From positions 1 to 39,616 of the forward strand of contig CACYTF010000030.1 in assembly GCA_902777335.1 (NCBI GenBank): a stretch of 39,616 bases of DNA, in the 5' to 3' direction. This DNA comes from an uncultured Eubacteriales bacterium (GTDB lineage Bacteria; Bacillota; Clostridia; Christensenellales; Aristaeellaceae). The notes under the pieces are model-generated. The model did not search any database. It was not told the DNA's origin and saw only the letters and a program-made list of their open reading frames with translations. The position numbers and the translations under genes were made by a program. Of this stretch, positions 7,690 through 15,395 are shown in pieces (position 1 is the stretch's first letter; the number at the start of each line of letters is the position of its first letter).

Positions 7690-9120
7690 ATGTCCGAAGT
7701 TCGTTCCAATGCCTTTCTCATCTCTGAAAAGCCGGGGAAGCTGATGCGCAAGTATGCCGTTCCCTGCATCCTGTCGCTGCTGGTGGCGGCGCTTTACAAC
7801 ATCGTCGATCAAATCTTCATCGCCAACGCGACCTATCTCGGTTCCTACGGCAACGCGGCCAACACGGTGGTGTTTCCTCTGACCGTGGTGGCGCTGGCCA
7901 TTGCCGTGATGATCGGCGACGGCGCGTGCGCGTTCGTGTCCATCAGCCTGGGGGCGAATCGAACAGACGATGCCCACCGAAGCGTCGGCAGCGCCGTGAT
8001 CGCCTGCGTCGCGTCCAGTTTTGTGCTGACGGTCATCTATTTGGCTTTTATGAATCCCATCCTCACGCTGTTCGGCGGCAGGGTCAACGAGGAGACCTTT
8101 CACCACGCGAGGGAATACTTCTTCTGGATCGCGCTGGGCGTGCCCTTCTACATGTTCGGTCAGGCCATGAATCCCATCATCCGCTCCGATGGCAGCCCGC
8201 GCTTCGCGATGGTGACGACGGTGCTCGGCGCGGTGGCGAACATCATACTCGACCCGCTGTTCATCTACGGCTTTCGCTGGGGTATGATGGGGGCGGCAAT
8301 CGCCACGGTGCTGGGCCAGGTGCTGACGGCGGCGCTGGCGGTGTGGTATCTGTGCCACATGAAGGCCGTCCGGCTCTCCCGCGACAGCTTCCACGTCCAT
8401 CCCGCGCTGATGAAGAAGTACATCCCGCTGGGCGCTTGCTCGTTCCTCGCGCAGATCTCGCTGGTGGCGGCGATGGCGGCCATCAACAACATGATTCAGA
8501 AGTACGGCGCGCTGGACGCGGTGTTCTCGCAGGCGCAGTACGCGCAGATCCCGATGGCCGTCGTGGGCATCGTGATGAAGTTCTTTCAGATCGTCATCTC
8601 CGTCGCCATCGGCCTGGCCGCGGGCTGCATCCCCATCGTGGGCTACAACATCGGCGCGAAGCGCCCGGACCGCGTGCGGGAGCTGTTCAACCTGCTGCTG
8701 GCGAGCGAAGCCGCCGTGGGCCTTGTCGCGCTGTTGATTGTGGAGCTGATGCCGCGGCAGCTGATCGCGGTGTTCGGCGCGGCCAATGAAAGCGTCCATT
8801 ATACGCGGTTTGCCGTGAAGGCTTTTCGCGTCTACCTGTGCATGACGGCGCTGGCGACGGTGAACAAGGGCACGTTCATCTTCCTGCAGGCCATGGGCAA
8901 GGCCGTGGAATCCACGGTGCTGTCGATGGTGCGCGAGGTGGTGTTCGGCGTGGGCTTCGCGCTGCTGCTGCCGCGCTTCTTCGGCCTGGACGGCGTGCTG
9001 ATCTCGATGCCGGTGTCCGACGCGCTGACGTTCGTCATCTCGGTTTGGCTGATCCTGCGCACACAGGCGGCGCTGGGCAAAGGCGGCTTCGCCGGAAAGC
9101 CGGCGGTTGAAATCGGATAA
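7690..9120 (+). CDS. MATE family efflux transporter
   Basis: The 476-residue membrane protein has about twelve hydrophobic segments and the MATE repeat hallmarks: N-terminal KYAVPCILSLLVAALYNIVDQIF, a QAMNPIIRSDGSPRFAM segment and C-half PIVGYNIGAKRPDRV. It should export cationic or aromatic compounds by Na+ or H+ antiport. The ATG at 7690 has GGAGG 9 nt upstream, so the 12 extra in-frame codons before it are excluded. It sits between the tannase-like gene and a C_GCAxxG gene. Export of phenolics released by the esterase is an attractive but unproven idea. Confidence 0.93.
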   Translation: MSEVRSNAFLISEKPGKLMRKYAVPCILSLLVAALYNIVDQIFIANATYLGSYGNAANTVVFPLTVVALAIAVMIGDGACAFVSISLGANRTDDAHRSVGSAVIACVASSFVLTVIYLAFMNPILTLFGGRVNEETFHHAREYFFWIALGVPFYMFGQAMNPIIRSDGSPRFAMVTTVLGAVANIILDPLFIYGFRWGMMGAAIATVLGQVLTAALAVWYLCHMKAVRLSRDSFHVHPALMKKYIPLGACSFLAQISLVAAMAAINNMIQKYGALDAVFSQAQYAQIPMAVVGIVMKFFQIVISVAIGLAAGCIPIVGYNIGAKRPDRVRELFNLLLASEAAVGLVALLIVELMPRQLIAVFGAANESVHYTRFAVKAFRVYLCMTALATVNKGTFIFLQAMGKAVESTVLSMVREVVFGVGFALLLPRFFGLDGVLISMPVSDALTFVISVWLILRTQAALGKGGFAGKPAVEIG

Positions 9121-9135
9121 AGGAGGTGGTGAAAC

Positions 9136-9318
9136 ATGGTTGGAGAGACCGTCACGCACATTCGCTTCGGGGAAGGCGGGGTATGGGTTTACATGGGGAC
9201 GGTTCTTGTGTATCTGTCCCCATGTAAACTTGGCGCCCTCCGCCTGGTTGAAAACGGTGATGCAATATACCATATAATTAACGAATATGACAGACATAAC
9301 GTCATGGAACGTGTATAA
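9136..9318 (+). pseudogene. Start of a gene interrupted by REP R2
   Basis: A very strong ribosome site (AAAGGAGGTGG) precedes an ATG 15 nt after the MATE stop. The first 16 codons read MVGETVTHIRFGEGGV, like the opening of many clostridial proteins of the form 'vGk.v.H..FGeG.v'. The frame then enters REP R2 and continues in sequence lacking coding character. I read it as a genuine 5' end whose body was lost at the repeat. Confidence 0.4.
9187..9229. repeat. REP palindrome R2 (GGGGAC family, inverted orientation)
   Basis: Arms GTTTACATGGGGAC and GTCCCCATGTAAAC (14 bp, perfect) surround a 15-nt loop that is the reverse complement of the R1-type loop. Confidence 0.85.
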
Positions 9319-9319
9319 T
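9291..9319 (+). promoter_or_regulatory. Promoter of the C_GCAxxG gene
   Basis: CAGACA (9291-9296), a 17-nt spacer and a perfect TATAAT (9314-9319). An ATG at 9318 overlaps this -10 box, so it cannot be the translation start. Confidence 0.65.
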
Positions 9320-9356
9320 GAATCTGAAAACACCACAAACAGGGAGGCTGTGCGAG

Positions 9357-9722
9357 ATGGGCAGATTGGCAGAGCGGGCGGTCGACAATCATAAGAACTG
9401 GTATACCTGTTCCGGCGCGGTGTTGTGCGCCTTTGCGGAAGAAGCGGGGATGACGCAGGCGGAGGCGCAAAAACTGTCCGCGCCGTTCGCGGGAGGGCGT
9501 CAAGGGAAGTGCGGCGCGGTACTGGCGGCGGAGCGCGTGTTGGAGCAGAAGTATGCCCCGGAACAGGCGGCGGCCATGATCGAACGGCTTGAAAAAGCAT
9601 TTGCCGCGAAGAATCGATCCGTGATATGCCGGGAACTGCGCGGCGGCGGCCTGCGTACCTGCCGGGGATGCGTCCAGGATTCCGCGGAGATTCTCGAATC
9701 CATGCTTTCTGAGAACAGATAA
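9357..9722 (+). CDS. C_GCAxxG_C_C family redox-type protein
   Basis: The 121-residue protein matches the C_GCAxxG_C_C family. It has an early Cys pair (WYTCSGAVLCAF), the GGRQGKCGAVLAA core and a C-terminal CRELRGGGLRTCRGCV cluster. Family members are small cytoplasmic proteins thought to hold a metal or disulfide centre, often near redox genes; a precise function is not established. The start at 9357 is chosen because GGGAGG lies 9 nt upstream and the promoter -10 box covers an earlier in-frame ATG. The gene is monocistronic between two repeat clusters. Confidence 0.82.
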   Translation: MGRLAERAVDNHKNWYTCSGAVLCAFAEEAGMTQAEAQKLSAPFAGGRQGKCGAVLAAERVLEQKYAPEQAAAMIERLEKAFAAKNRSVICRELRGGGLRTCRGCVQDSAEILESMLSENR

Positions 9723-9759
9723 GGATTATACCATGCAACGATTTGGTACTGCTGTTCAT

Positions 9760-9841
9760 GTTTACATGGGGACAGATACCCGAACCGTCCCCATGTGAGT
9801 TTACATGGGGACAGATACACTAGAACCGTCCCCATGTAAAC
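9760..9841. repeat. REP palindromes R3 and R4 in tandem
   Basis: Two copies of the GTTTACATGGGGAC...GTCCCCATG unit abut: 9760-9798 (13-nt loop, right arm decayed at its end) and 9799-9841 (15-nt loop, perfect arms). They have the same orientation as R1. They end 38 bp before the TTTAAGG promoter of the second beta-helix gene. Confidence 0.85.
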
Positions 9842-9878
9842 CTGCGTCATGCGGTAATTCCCAAAAGAAGTTTGAATC

Positions 9879-9911
9879 CTCAATGTTCGTTTAAGGTTTC
9901 CGCCGTATACT
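9879..9911 (+). promoter_or_regulatory. TTTAAGG-type activated promoter, copy C
   Basis: CTCAAT (9879-9884) and TTTAAGG (9890-9896) are 11 bp apart, and TATACT (9906-9911) follows after 9 nt. This is the same geometry as copies A and B. The upstream half-site is the weakest of the three. Confidence 0.6.
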
Positions 9912-9943
9912 CTTGCCATCGAAAGGGAAATGAGGTGTTTTCA

Positions 9944-11368
9944 ATGAAGAATCGCATCCTTGCTGTTTTGATGGCCCTGGCCCTGCTCATCGTTTTCCCG
10001 GCCAGCGTACTGGCGGAAACATCCGAAAACACAGCCCCCGAAGGCATGCCCGGCGAACCGCCGGAGGGCATGGGGGAGCCACCGGAGGGCATGGGGGAGC
10101 CGCCCGAGGGCGGCATGCCCGGCGGCTTCGGCGGCGGCACCCCTCCGGGAGGAAGCACTTCATCGTTTGAGTACACCGCGGCGACCGAGATCACCGAGGC
10201 CGCGGAGCTTTCCGGCGAGACCTGCGAATCCGCGACCGCCGATGAGAGCGCGCTGATCGTGAACACCGACGCGGACGTGACCCTGGCGGACATCACCGTC
10301 ACCAAGACCGGCGACTCCGACGGCGGCGACAACTGCAACTTCTACGGCCTGAACGCGGCGCTGCTGGCGATGGGCGGCGGCATGACCACCATCACCGGCG
10401 CGACCATCACCTCCGACGCCTCCGGCGCGAACGGCGTGTTCAGCTACGGCGGCAACGGCGGCCAGAACGGCGCGGCGGGCGACGGCACCACGATCGTCAT
10501 CTCCGATTCCACCATCACCACCACCGGCGACGGCTCCGGCGGCATCATGACCACCGGCGGCGGCGTCACCTACGCCAGCAACCTGACGATCGAGACCTCC
10601 GGCCGCTCCTCGGCGGCCATCCGCACCGACCGCGGCGGCGGGACCGTGGTGGTGGACGGCGGCAGCTATACCACCAACGGCCTGGGCTCCCCGGCCATCT
10701 ACTCCACCGCCGACATCACCGTGTCGAACGCCACGCTGACCAGCAACCTGTCCGAGGGCGTGTGCATCGAGGGCAAGAACTCCATCACCCTGACCGACTG
10801 CGACATGACCGCGAACAACACCCAGATGAACGGCAACGCCACCTTCCTGGACACCATCATGATCTACCAGTCCATGTCCGGCGACGCCGACAGCGGCGAA
10901 TCCTACTTCACGATGACCGGCGGCAGCCTGACCAGTAAGAGCGGCCACATGTTCCACGTCACCAACACCAACGCGGTGATCACCCTCACGGGTGTGACGC
11001 TGGTGAACGCGGGCAGCGACATACTGCTCTCCGTGTGCGACGACGGCTGGAGCGGCGCGGGCAACGTGGCGACGCTGAACGCCGTGGGCCAGGCCCTGAC
11101 CGGCACGATATTGGTGGGCGACAACTCCACGCTGACGCTGAACCTGACCGAGGGTTCCTCCTTCGAGGGCACCTTCAGCGGCGAGATCGAGAACGCGAAG
11201 GGCGCGACCGTCTCCGCCGAGGTTGGCACGGTCACCGTCACGCTGGACGACACCAGCACCTGGACGCTGACGGCGGACACCTTCATCACCGAGTTCAACG
11301 GCGACACCGCCAATGTTGTCACCAACGGATATACGCTGTATGTGAACGGCGAAGCCGTGGCGCAATGA
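9944..11368 (+). CDS. Secreted beta-helix-like protein with PPEGMGE repeats
   Basis: The 474-residue protein has a signal peptide (residues 1-24, ending VLA-ET). GEPPEGM/GEPPEGG repeats follow at residues 32-58, then a Gly-rich GGFGGG hinge. The body is made of Thr/Ser/Gly-rich short strands (TTITGATIT, TVVVDGGSYT, ITVSNATLTS, SITLTDCDMT), typical of right-handed beta-helix carbohydrate-binding-type proteins. The C-terminus ends ...YTLYVNGEAVAQ, close to the end of the 3312-5375 protein (VTLTVNGVDYTG), so the two are paralogues. There is no cell-wall anchor. The ATG follows GAGGTG by 8 nt. A terminator follows the stop. The function is unknown; surface adhesion or glycan binding is inference. 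Confidence 0.85.
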   Translation: MKNRILAVLMALALLIVFPASVLAETSENTAPEGMPGEPPEGMGEPPEGMGEPPEGGMPGGFGGGTPPGGSTSSFEYTAATEITEAAELSGETCESATADESALIVNTDADVTLADITVTKTGDSDGGDNCNFYGLNAALLAMGGGMTTITGATITSDASGANGVFSYGGNGGQNGAAGDGTTIVISDSTITTTGDGSGGIMTTGGGVTYASNLTIETSGRSSAAIRTDRGGGTVVVDGGSYTTNGLGSPAIYSTADITVSNATLTSNLSEGVCIEGKNSITLTDCDMTANNTQMNGNATFLDTIMIYQSMSGDADSGESYFTMTGGSLTSKSGHMFHVTNTNAVITLTGVTLVNAGSDILLSVCDDGWSGAGNVATLNAVGQALTGTILVGDNSTLTLNLTEGSSFEGTFSGEIENAKGATVSAEVGTVTVTLDDTSTWTLTADTFITEFNGDTANVVTNGYTLYVNGEAVAQ

Positions 11369-11384
11369 TGAATCAAAATAATGT

Positions 11385-11412
11385 GACCCCGCGCTTGCAC
11401 AGGCGCGGGGTC
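11385..11412 (+). terminator. Rho-independent terminator after second beta-helix gene
   Basis: GACCCCGCGC and GCGCGGGGTC form a perfect 10-bp GC-rich stem with an 8-nt loop, 16 nt after the stop codon. It is followed by a modest T-rich tail (AATACATTTT). Confidence 0.65.
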
Positions 11413-11489
11413 AATACATTTTACAATGCTGTGATAATATGCGTTTGGGGCTTGCAAATACATGTGAATTGGGGACGGACCATCCTACT

Positions 11490-12218
11490 ATGAAATCAGA
11501 GTATACGAGAAGTGTGACCATTTTACCGGGGCAGATCGATACCGGCGGCCTTCTGGGCGTACCGGACACCTTTGAGCTGTTCATGGATACCGCGGCGCTG
11601 GCCGTGGAAAAGCTGGGCGCGGGCTGGGGCGCACTGGGAGGACAGGGCATCTTCTGGATCACCGTCAAGACGATGATCCGCTTTCTGAATCCGCCGCGCT
11701 TCCTCGACACGGTGGAGGTGTCCGCCCAGATGGAGGCGCCGGAGGCGCGGCGCTGCCGGACGCACTACCGGATCGGCAAAGATGGCCAGACGCTGGTGCT
11801 GGGCAAGACGGAATGGGCCCTTGTGGACGTGGGCGCGGGGCGGCAGCTTCCCATCGCGGACGTTCTGCCGCGGGACATGGCGTTCTCCGCCGACCTGCCC
11901 TTCCCGGAGCCGTTTCCCCGCATCGACACGGAGTTTTCGGAGCCGCCCTGCGCCCTGCACCGGGTGACCGCGCGGGACATCGACATGGCCCGCCACATGA
12001 ACAACGTGGCCTATGTCCGCGCCATCGTCGATGCGTATCCGCTGGAGGAATGGGAGCGCATGCGCGTCCGGGAGATGGCGGTCGTGTTCCTCGCTTCCGC
12101 CGTGGAGGGCGAAACATTGCGGCTTCAGCGGCGCGTGCGCGGCCCGGAGACCGACACGCTGATCAGCGGGGCCGACGGCAGGCGGTTTGCCCTGGCGAGG
12201 CTGATCGCTGAACCTTAG
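11490..12218 (+). CDS. Acyl-ACP thioesterase family protein
   Basis: The 242-residue protein has the double-hotdog layout of bacterial acyl-ACP thioesterases. The C-terminal half carries the catalytic-type motif DIDMARHMNNVAYV (Asp, His, Asn). The first hotdog holds FELFMDTAALAVEKLG, with a substrate-channel helix. It should release fatty acids from acyl-ACP or acyl-CoA in the cytoplasm. The ATG at 11490 is taken as start because homology begins there; the ribosome site (GGGGA) is weak and distant, and an in-frame ATG at 11439 is possible. The 3' end overlaps the stop of the convergent DUF3592 gene by four bases. Confidence 0.85.
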   Translation: MKSEYTRSVTILPGQIDTGGLLGVPDTFELFMDTAALAVEKLGAGWGALGGQGIFWITVKTMIRFLNPPRFLDTVEVSAQMEAPEARRCRTHYRIGKDGQTLVLGKTEWALVDVGAGRQLPIADVLPRDMAFSADLPFPEPFPRIDTEFSEPPCALHRVTARDIDMARHMNNVAYVRAIVDAYPLEEWERMRVREMAVVFLASAVEGETLRLQRRVRGPETDTLISGADGRRFALARLIAEP

Positions 12219-12637
12219 CCCTTTCGCCTCATCGACAGCCAGGTCAGCCAGAACATGAACAGGAACAGGCCGCCGATCACCGCGGCGGCGCCGCCGATGC
12301 CGATCAGCGTTCTGTTCGGATGCATGACCATACCGGACAGGCCGCGGCTGATCCGGATTTGATCGCCTGCCCTTGGAATCTCCTCTTCGTGGGCGGTGAG
12401 GCATTCGACCGTCGCGGTCGCGGCCTCGCCCCGTTCGTCCGTGTACCCGACCTCCAGCATCACTTGGTAATGGGCGCTGGAATGCCCCCTGACCATCGCC
12501 TTCGCCGGGGTGTAGTGCTTTTCACCCACTTCCATGACTGTGGCCGCAGCGCTGGGCTGCAGATGGGCGAACAGCACGATCAGCAGGCCGATGGCGACCA
12601 GCGCGATGGGTACGCCCCAGATGTATTTCCGGATCAT
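12215..12637 (-). CDS. DUF3592-like two-TM membrane protein (first of two)
   Basis: The 140-residue protein has a hydrophobic segment at about residues 6-25, an external beta-rich domain (HYQVMLEVGYTDERGE) and a second hydrophobic segment at 110-135 ending in RRKG. This is the DUF3592 layout. The function of this family is not known. The gene follows the small secreted protein gene by two bases, so the two are co-translated. The second DUF3592 gene lies just upstream of that pair. Confidence 0.78.
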   Translation of the reverse strand: MIRKYIWGVPIALVAIGLLIVLFAHLQPSAAATVMEVGEKHYTPAKAMVRGHSSAHYQVMLEVGYTDERGEAATATVECLTAHEEEIPRAGDQIRISRGLSGMVMHPNRTLIGIGGAAAVIGGLFLFMFWLTWLSMRRKG

Positions 12638-12639
12638 GA

Positions 12640-13164
12640 TTAAGACATCCCCGCGTCCGTGCTGACAAGATCATCGGTGTAGAAGCTCAGGCTGGGAGCG
12701 ATGCGCGCCATCTCTATGACGGTTTCCAGATCTTCAGCCATATCGTTGTAATCCGCCATGATGGACTCCTCCTGATAGGCGGTGTACTCGGGGGGAAGGG
12801 TCAGGTAGAAGTGCAGGCCGGCGTTCTCGCTGTAGCCCAGGTACGCGCAGGCGGGCAGGTCCTGATAGTCCTCATCCTCGCTGGCGCAGAGCCGGAACAG
12901 GAAGCCGCCGTCCTCAAGCCCCTCTTCCAGAAACTTCTCATAGCTGGCGGTGTGGTAGAAGGTGAGGCCAAACTCGTCCCGCACCACGGTGAACCGCCCC
13001 TCCCATGAAGCGGGCAGATAGAGGGAGATGTCCGGGAAGTCGTAGTACAGATACCGGCCGCCGCCAGCCGAGCCCGTGACGTAGTCATAGGGGGAGAAGG
13101 CTTGCTCCGCCACGCAGGGCAGGGCCAACAGCAGAACGAGCAGTATCGCGACGATATGTTTCAT
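12640..13164 (-). CDS. Small secreted protein of unknown function
   Basis: The 174-residue product has a signal peptide (MKHIVAILLVLLLALPCVAE). The mature acidic domain is rich in aromatics (YLYYDFPDISLYLP, FGLTFYHTASYEKF), which may be a compact extracellular beta-sandwich. AGGAGGT precedes the ATG by 6 nt. It sits between two DUF3592 membrane proteins in one operon, suggesting an envelope complex. I recognise no family and propose no activity. Confidence 0.78.
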   Translation of the reverse strand: MKHIVAILLVLLLALPCVAEQAFSPYDYVTGSAGGGRYLYYDFPDISLYLPASWEGRFTVVRDEFGLTFYHTASYEKFLEEGLEDGGFLFRLCASEDEDYQDLPACAYLGYSENAGLHFYLTLPPEYTAYQEESIMADYNDMAEDLETVIEMARIAPSLSFYTDDLVSTDAGMS

Positions 13165-13246
13165 GGGTTTACCTCCTGTGTTTTCGCTGCCGGTTTGACG
13201 GAGCCTAAAAGCAAATGGTTCCCGGACAGCCGCGCGTGCGGCGGCG

Positions 13247-13678
13247 CTATGCCCGGCGCATGCTTCGCCGTCGCGCGATCAGGTACCCGGCGTACACGAG
13301 CGCGTCGACCCCCAGCATGATCAGGCCCATCTTCACGGCCCACTTTTCCGGATAGGGGCCGTAGCCCGTCAGGGCGTAATCGGCCACCTCCACCGCGTCG
13401 CCCTCCGCGGGGATGCTTTCCTTCCTGCCGACGCGGTAGTGGACCGTCACGGTCTCGCCCGTGTCCGCCAAGCGGACCTTGACGTCGGCGGAATAGCCCT
13501 TGCGGATGCGCCTGTGCCCGTGGGTCCCCGAGGTGTGCGTGGTCGTGCCGATGCGGCCGACGCGGGTCACGACGCCGGCATGGTGCGGCCGAAGCAGCGC
13601 CCAGGCCACAAACAGCAGGCCCACGACGGCGATGCCGACGATGAAGTAGAAAAAGGTTTTGTGCGGATGCGCGTTCAT
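13247..13678 (-). CDS. DUF3592-like two-TM membrane protein (second)
   Basis: The 143-residue protein has hydrophobic segments at about residues 9-29 and 115-135 flanking an external domain. That domain contains a His/Thr-rich loop (TTTHTSGTHGHRR) and VTVHYRVGRKESIPAEGD. It is paralogous in layout to the protein at 12215-12637. Its ATG directly abuts the stop codon of the metallophosphoesterase gene, so translation is coupled. The His-rich loop might bind metal, but that is only a suggestion. Confidence 0.78.
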   Translation of the reverse strand: MNAHPHKTFFYFIVGIAVVGLLFVAWALLRPHHAGVVTRVGRIGTTTHTSGTHGHRRIRKGYSADVKVRLADTGETVTVHYRVGRKESIPAEGDAVEVADYALTGYGPYPEKWAVKMGLIMLGVDALVYAGYLIARRRSMRRA

Positions 13679-14422
13679 CTATAAGATCCTCTCCGGTTTC
13701 CACAGCAGGTAATCGCCCGAGACGAGCCGGTATTCCACGCCGCGCACCGTCCCCTCCAGGCTGTCGTGAAAGCGCGCCTGTCCGTGGCAGTGGGCGTAGA
13801 CGACCTTGTCGACGCCGTATGCCTCCGCCAGGTCCGTGAAGGCGCTGCGCTTCTGGAGAATGTTCGTCGGCGGGTAGTGGAGGAACAGTATGAACCGGCG
13901 ATAACCGTCCTGCCGGGCGGCCTTGAGGGACGCGCGCAGGCGCTCGACCTCCCGCTCCACCAGCTTTTCGGCGTGCTCGGCCTCCGCTTGATCCCAGCCC
14001 TTGATTTTTCCGCGCCGGTCCAGATAGAACGGCCCCTCGAAGGTGTAGCCCTTCGTGCCCACCAGGGCGAAATCGCCGCAGCCGAAGTAATTGTTCTGCA
14101 GGAAGAACAGCTTCCCTTCAAACTGCCGGTTCAGCGCGGCCGTCTTTTTGACGTCCCAGAACATGTCGTGGTTGCCGCGGAGCAGCACCTTCTTTCCCGG
14201 CAGCGCCATGATGTATTCCAGGTCCTTCTCGCACTCGGCCAGGCTTCGCCCCCAGCTGTGATCCCCGACCAGCACCAGTGTGTCGCCCGGGCGGACGAGG
14301 GCCGCGCAGTTTTTCCTGAACCGCTCCTCGTGGTTCCGCCACGCGGGGTCCCTCAGCTGCCCCGGCGCTTTCAGGACGGACTGGAAATGCAGGTGCAAAT
14401 CGCCGATGGCGTACAGGCTCAT
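13679..14422 (-). CDS. Calcineurin-like metallophosphoesterase
   Basis: The 247-residue protein carries the full metallophosphoesterase motif set in order: GDLHLHF near the N-terminus, GDHSWG, GNHD, HYPP and AHCHG. These supply the Asp, His and Asn ligands of a dinuclear metal centre. It is a cytoplasmic phosphohydrolase of the small YfcE/PPP-like type; the substrate is unknown. The variant GDHSWG replaces the usual GDxxD/E with His-Ser-Trp. GAGGA precedes the start. The gene follows the sirtuin gene by 17 nt. Confidence 0.88.
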   Translation of the reverse strand: MSLYAIGDLHLHFQSVLKAPGQLRDPAWRNHEERFRKNCAALVRPGDTLVLVGDHSWGRSLAECEKDLEYIMALPGKKVLLRGNHDMFWDVKKTAALNRQFEGKLFFLQNNYFGCGDFALVGTKGYTFEGPFYLDRRGKIKGWDQAEAEHAEKLVEREVERLRASLKAARQDGYRRFILFLHYPPTNILQKRSAFTDLAEAYGVDKVVYAHCHGQARFHDSLEGTVRGVEYRLVSGDYLLWKPERIL

Positions 14423-14439
14423 GGTGGATCAATCCTCGC

Positions 14440-15210
14440 TTAAATTGCTTCAGATACCGCTGTCAGCACCTTCCCGATGCTGTCATGAAACACGAGATCG
14501 GCCTCGCTGTCCATCAGCGTCTTGCTCTTGTTGATGATCACCAGGCGGCCGCCGTCAAACTGTCGCGCCAGACCCGCCGCCGAGCCGACCTGCAGGGAGG
14601 TGCCGCCGATGATCAGCAGGTCGGCGTCGCGGATCATCTTCCGCGCCCTGTCGTGGGCCTCCTTCGGCAGGAATTCCCCGTAGAGGGTGACGTCCGGCCG
14701 CACCATGCCGCCGCACTTCGGGCAGCGGGGCTTGCCGGTGCTCTCGAAGATGAAGTCCACGCCGTAGGCCGCGCCGCAGACGGTGCAGTGGTTGCGCCAC
14801 GTGGTGCCGTGGATCTCCTGCACGTTGACGCTCCCGGCCTTCTGGTGGAGCCCGTCGATGTTCTGCGTGACGACGCCGGTGAGCCGGCCTTCCTTCTCCC
14901 ACTGCGCCAGCACGCGATGGGCCGCGTTGGGCTGTACGGAGCGCGCGTCCAGATGGCTGCGGTAGTAATCAAAGAACACGTCCGGCTCGTTTCGCAGGCA
15001 TTCATAGCTCAATAGGTACTCCGGCTGATAGCGGGCAAAGCGCTTCTCCGTCTTGTGATACAGGCCGTCCTTGCTGCGAAAGTCGGGGATGCCGCTCTCC
15101 GTGGACACGCCCGCGCCGCCGAGGAACACCGCGGAGGCCGCGCTTCGGAGCATGACCCGGAAGGCGGAGAGCTTCTCCTCGTCCGTCATGCGATTGAATG
15201 GGTGCTTCAT
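14440..15210 (-). CDS. NAD-dependent protein deacylase, Sir2 family
   Basis: The 256-residue sirtuin has GGAGVSTESGIPDFRS (residues 31-46, NAD binding), TQNIDGLHQKAG (115-126), EIHG with catalytic His134, and four zinc Cys (142, 145, 163, 166). GGTSLQVGSA and a C-terminal VIINKS complete the fold. It removes acyl groups from lysines using NAD+ in the cytoplasm. The ATG at 15210 has GGGA 6-8 nt upstream and is preferred over a TTG six codons earlier. It heads a five-gene minus-strand operon. Confidence 0.93.
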   Translation of the reverse strand: MKHPFNRMTDEEKLSAFRVMLRSAASAVFLGGAGVSTESGIPDFRSKDGLYHKTEKRFARYQPEYLLSYECLRNEPDVFFDYYRSHLDARSVQPNAAHRVLAQWEKEGRLTGVVTQNIDGLHQKAGSVNVQEIHGTTWRNHCTVCGAAYGVDFIFESTGKPRCPKCGGMVRPDVTLYGEFLPKEAHDRARKMIRDADLLIIGGTSLQVGSAAGLARQFDGGRLVIINKSKTLMDSEADLVFHDSIGKVLTAVSEAI

Positions 15211-15257
15211 CGCGATCCCTGCCCCCAATGCTTTTGCCTTATAGGTCGATTTGCTTC

Positions 15258-15287
15258 ATTCTACCACAGCGCCTGTGGTGTTTTCAA
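15258..15287 (-). promoter_or_regulatory. Sirtuin operon promoter with palindromic operator
   Basis: On the minus strand TTGAAA (15287-15282), an 18-nt spacer and TAGAAT (15263-15258). The spacer contains the inverted repeat ACCACAG-CGC-CTGTGGT (15263-15279). A second pair, TTTTCA/TGAAAA (15281-15297), covers the -35. Repression by a dimeric regulator is plausible. Confidence 0.6.
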
Positions 15288-15355
15288 GCGCTGAAAACCG
15301 CGCTCTGATGCTCTCGCCGCCGCGCTTGGGGCTATGCGGGGGCGGAAGGGTGTGG

Positions 15356-15361
15356 TATAAT
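15356..15361 (+). promoter_or_regulatory. Extended -10 promoter of isochorismatase-fold gene
   Basis: TGGTATAAT is a perfect TATAAT with an upstream TGn. No good -35 is seen. The transcription start near 15368 favours the ATG at 15396 over the one at 15375. Confidence 0.6.
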
Positions 15362-15395
15362 GCTTTTATAGAACATGGGGCAGGTGAAAACCATC

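Noticed and set aside
9318..9356. ATG at 9318 as start of the C_GCAxxG gene
   Set aside because: It overlaps the TATAAT -10 box; GGGAGG is placed for the ATG at 9357.
13161..13703. 180-codon minus-strand frame overlapping the second DUF3592 gene
   Set aside because: It is an out-of-frame reading dominated by Arg and Gly; the 143-residue frame has two membrane segments and abuts the upstream stop codon.
15375..15395. Upstream ATG as start of the isochorismatase-fold gene
   Set aside because: The -10 box places transcription start only a few bases before it, and AGGTG is positioned for the ATG at 15396.
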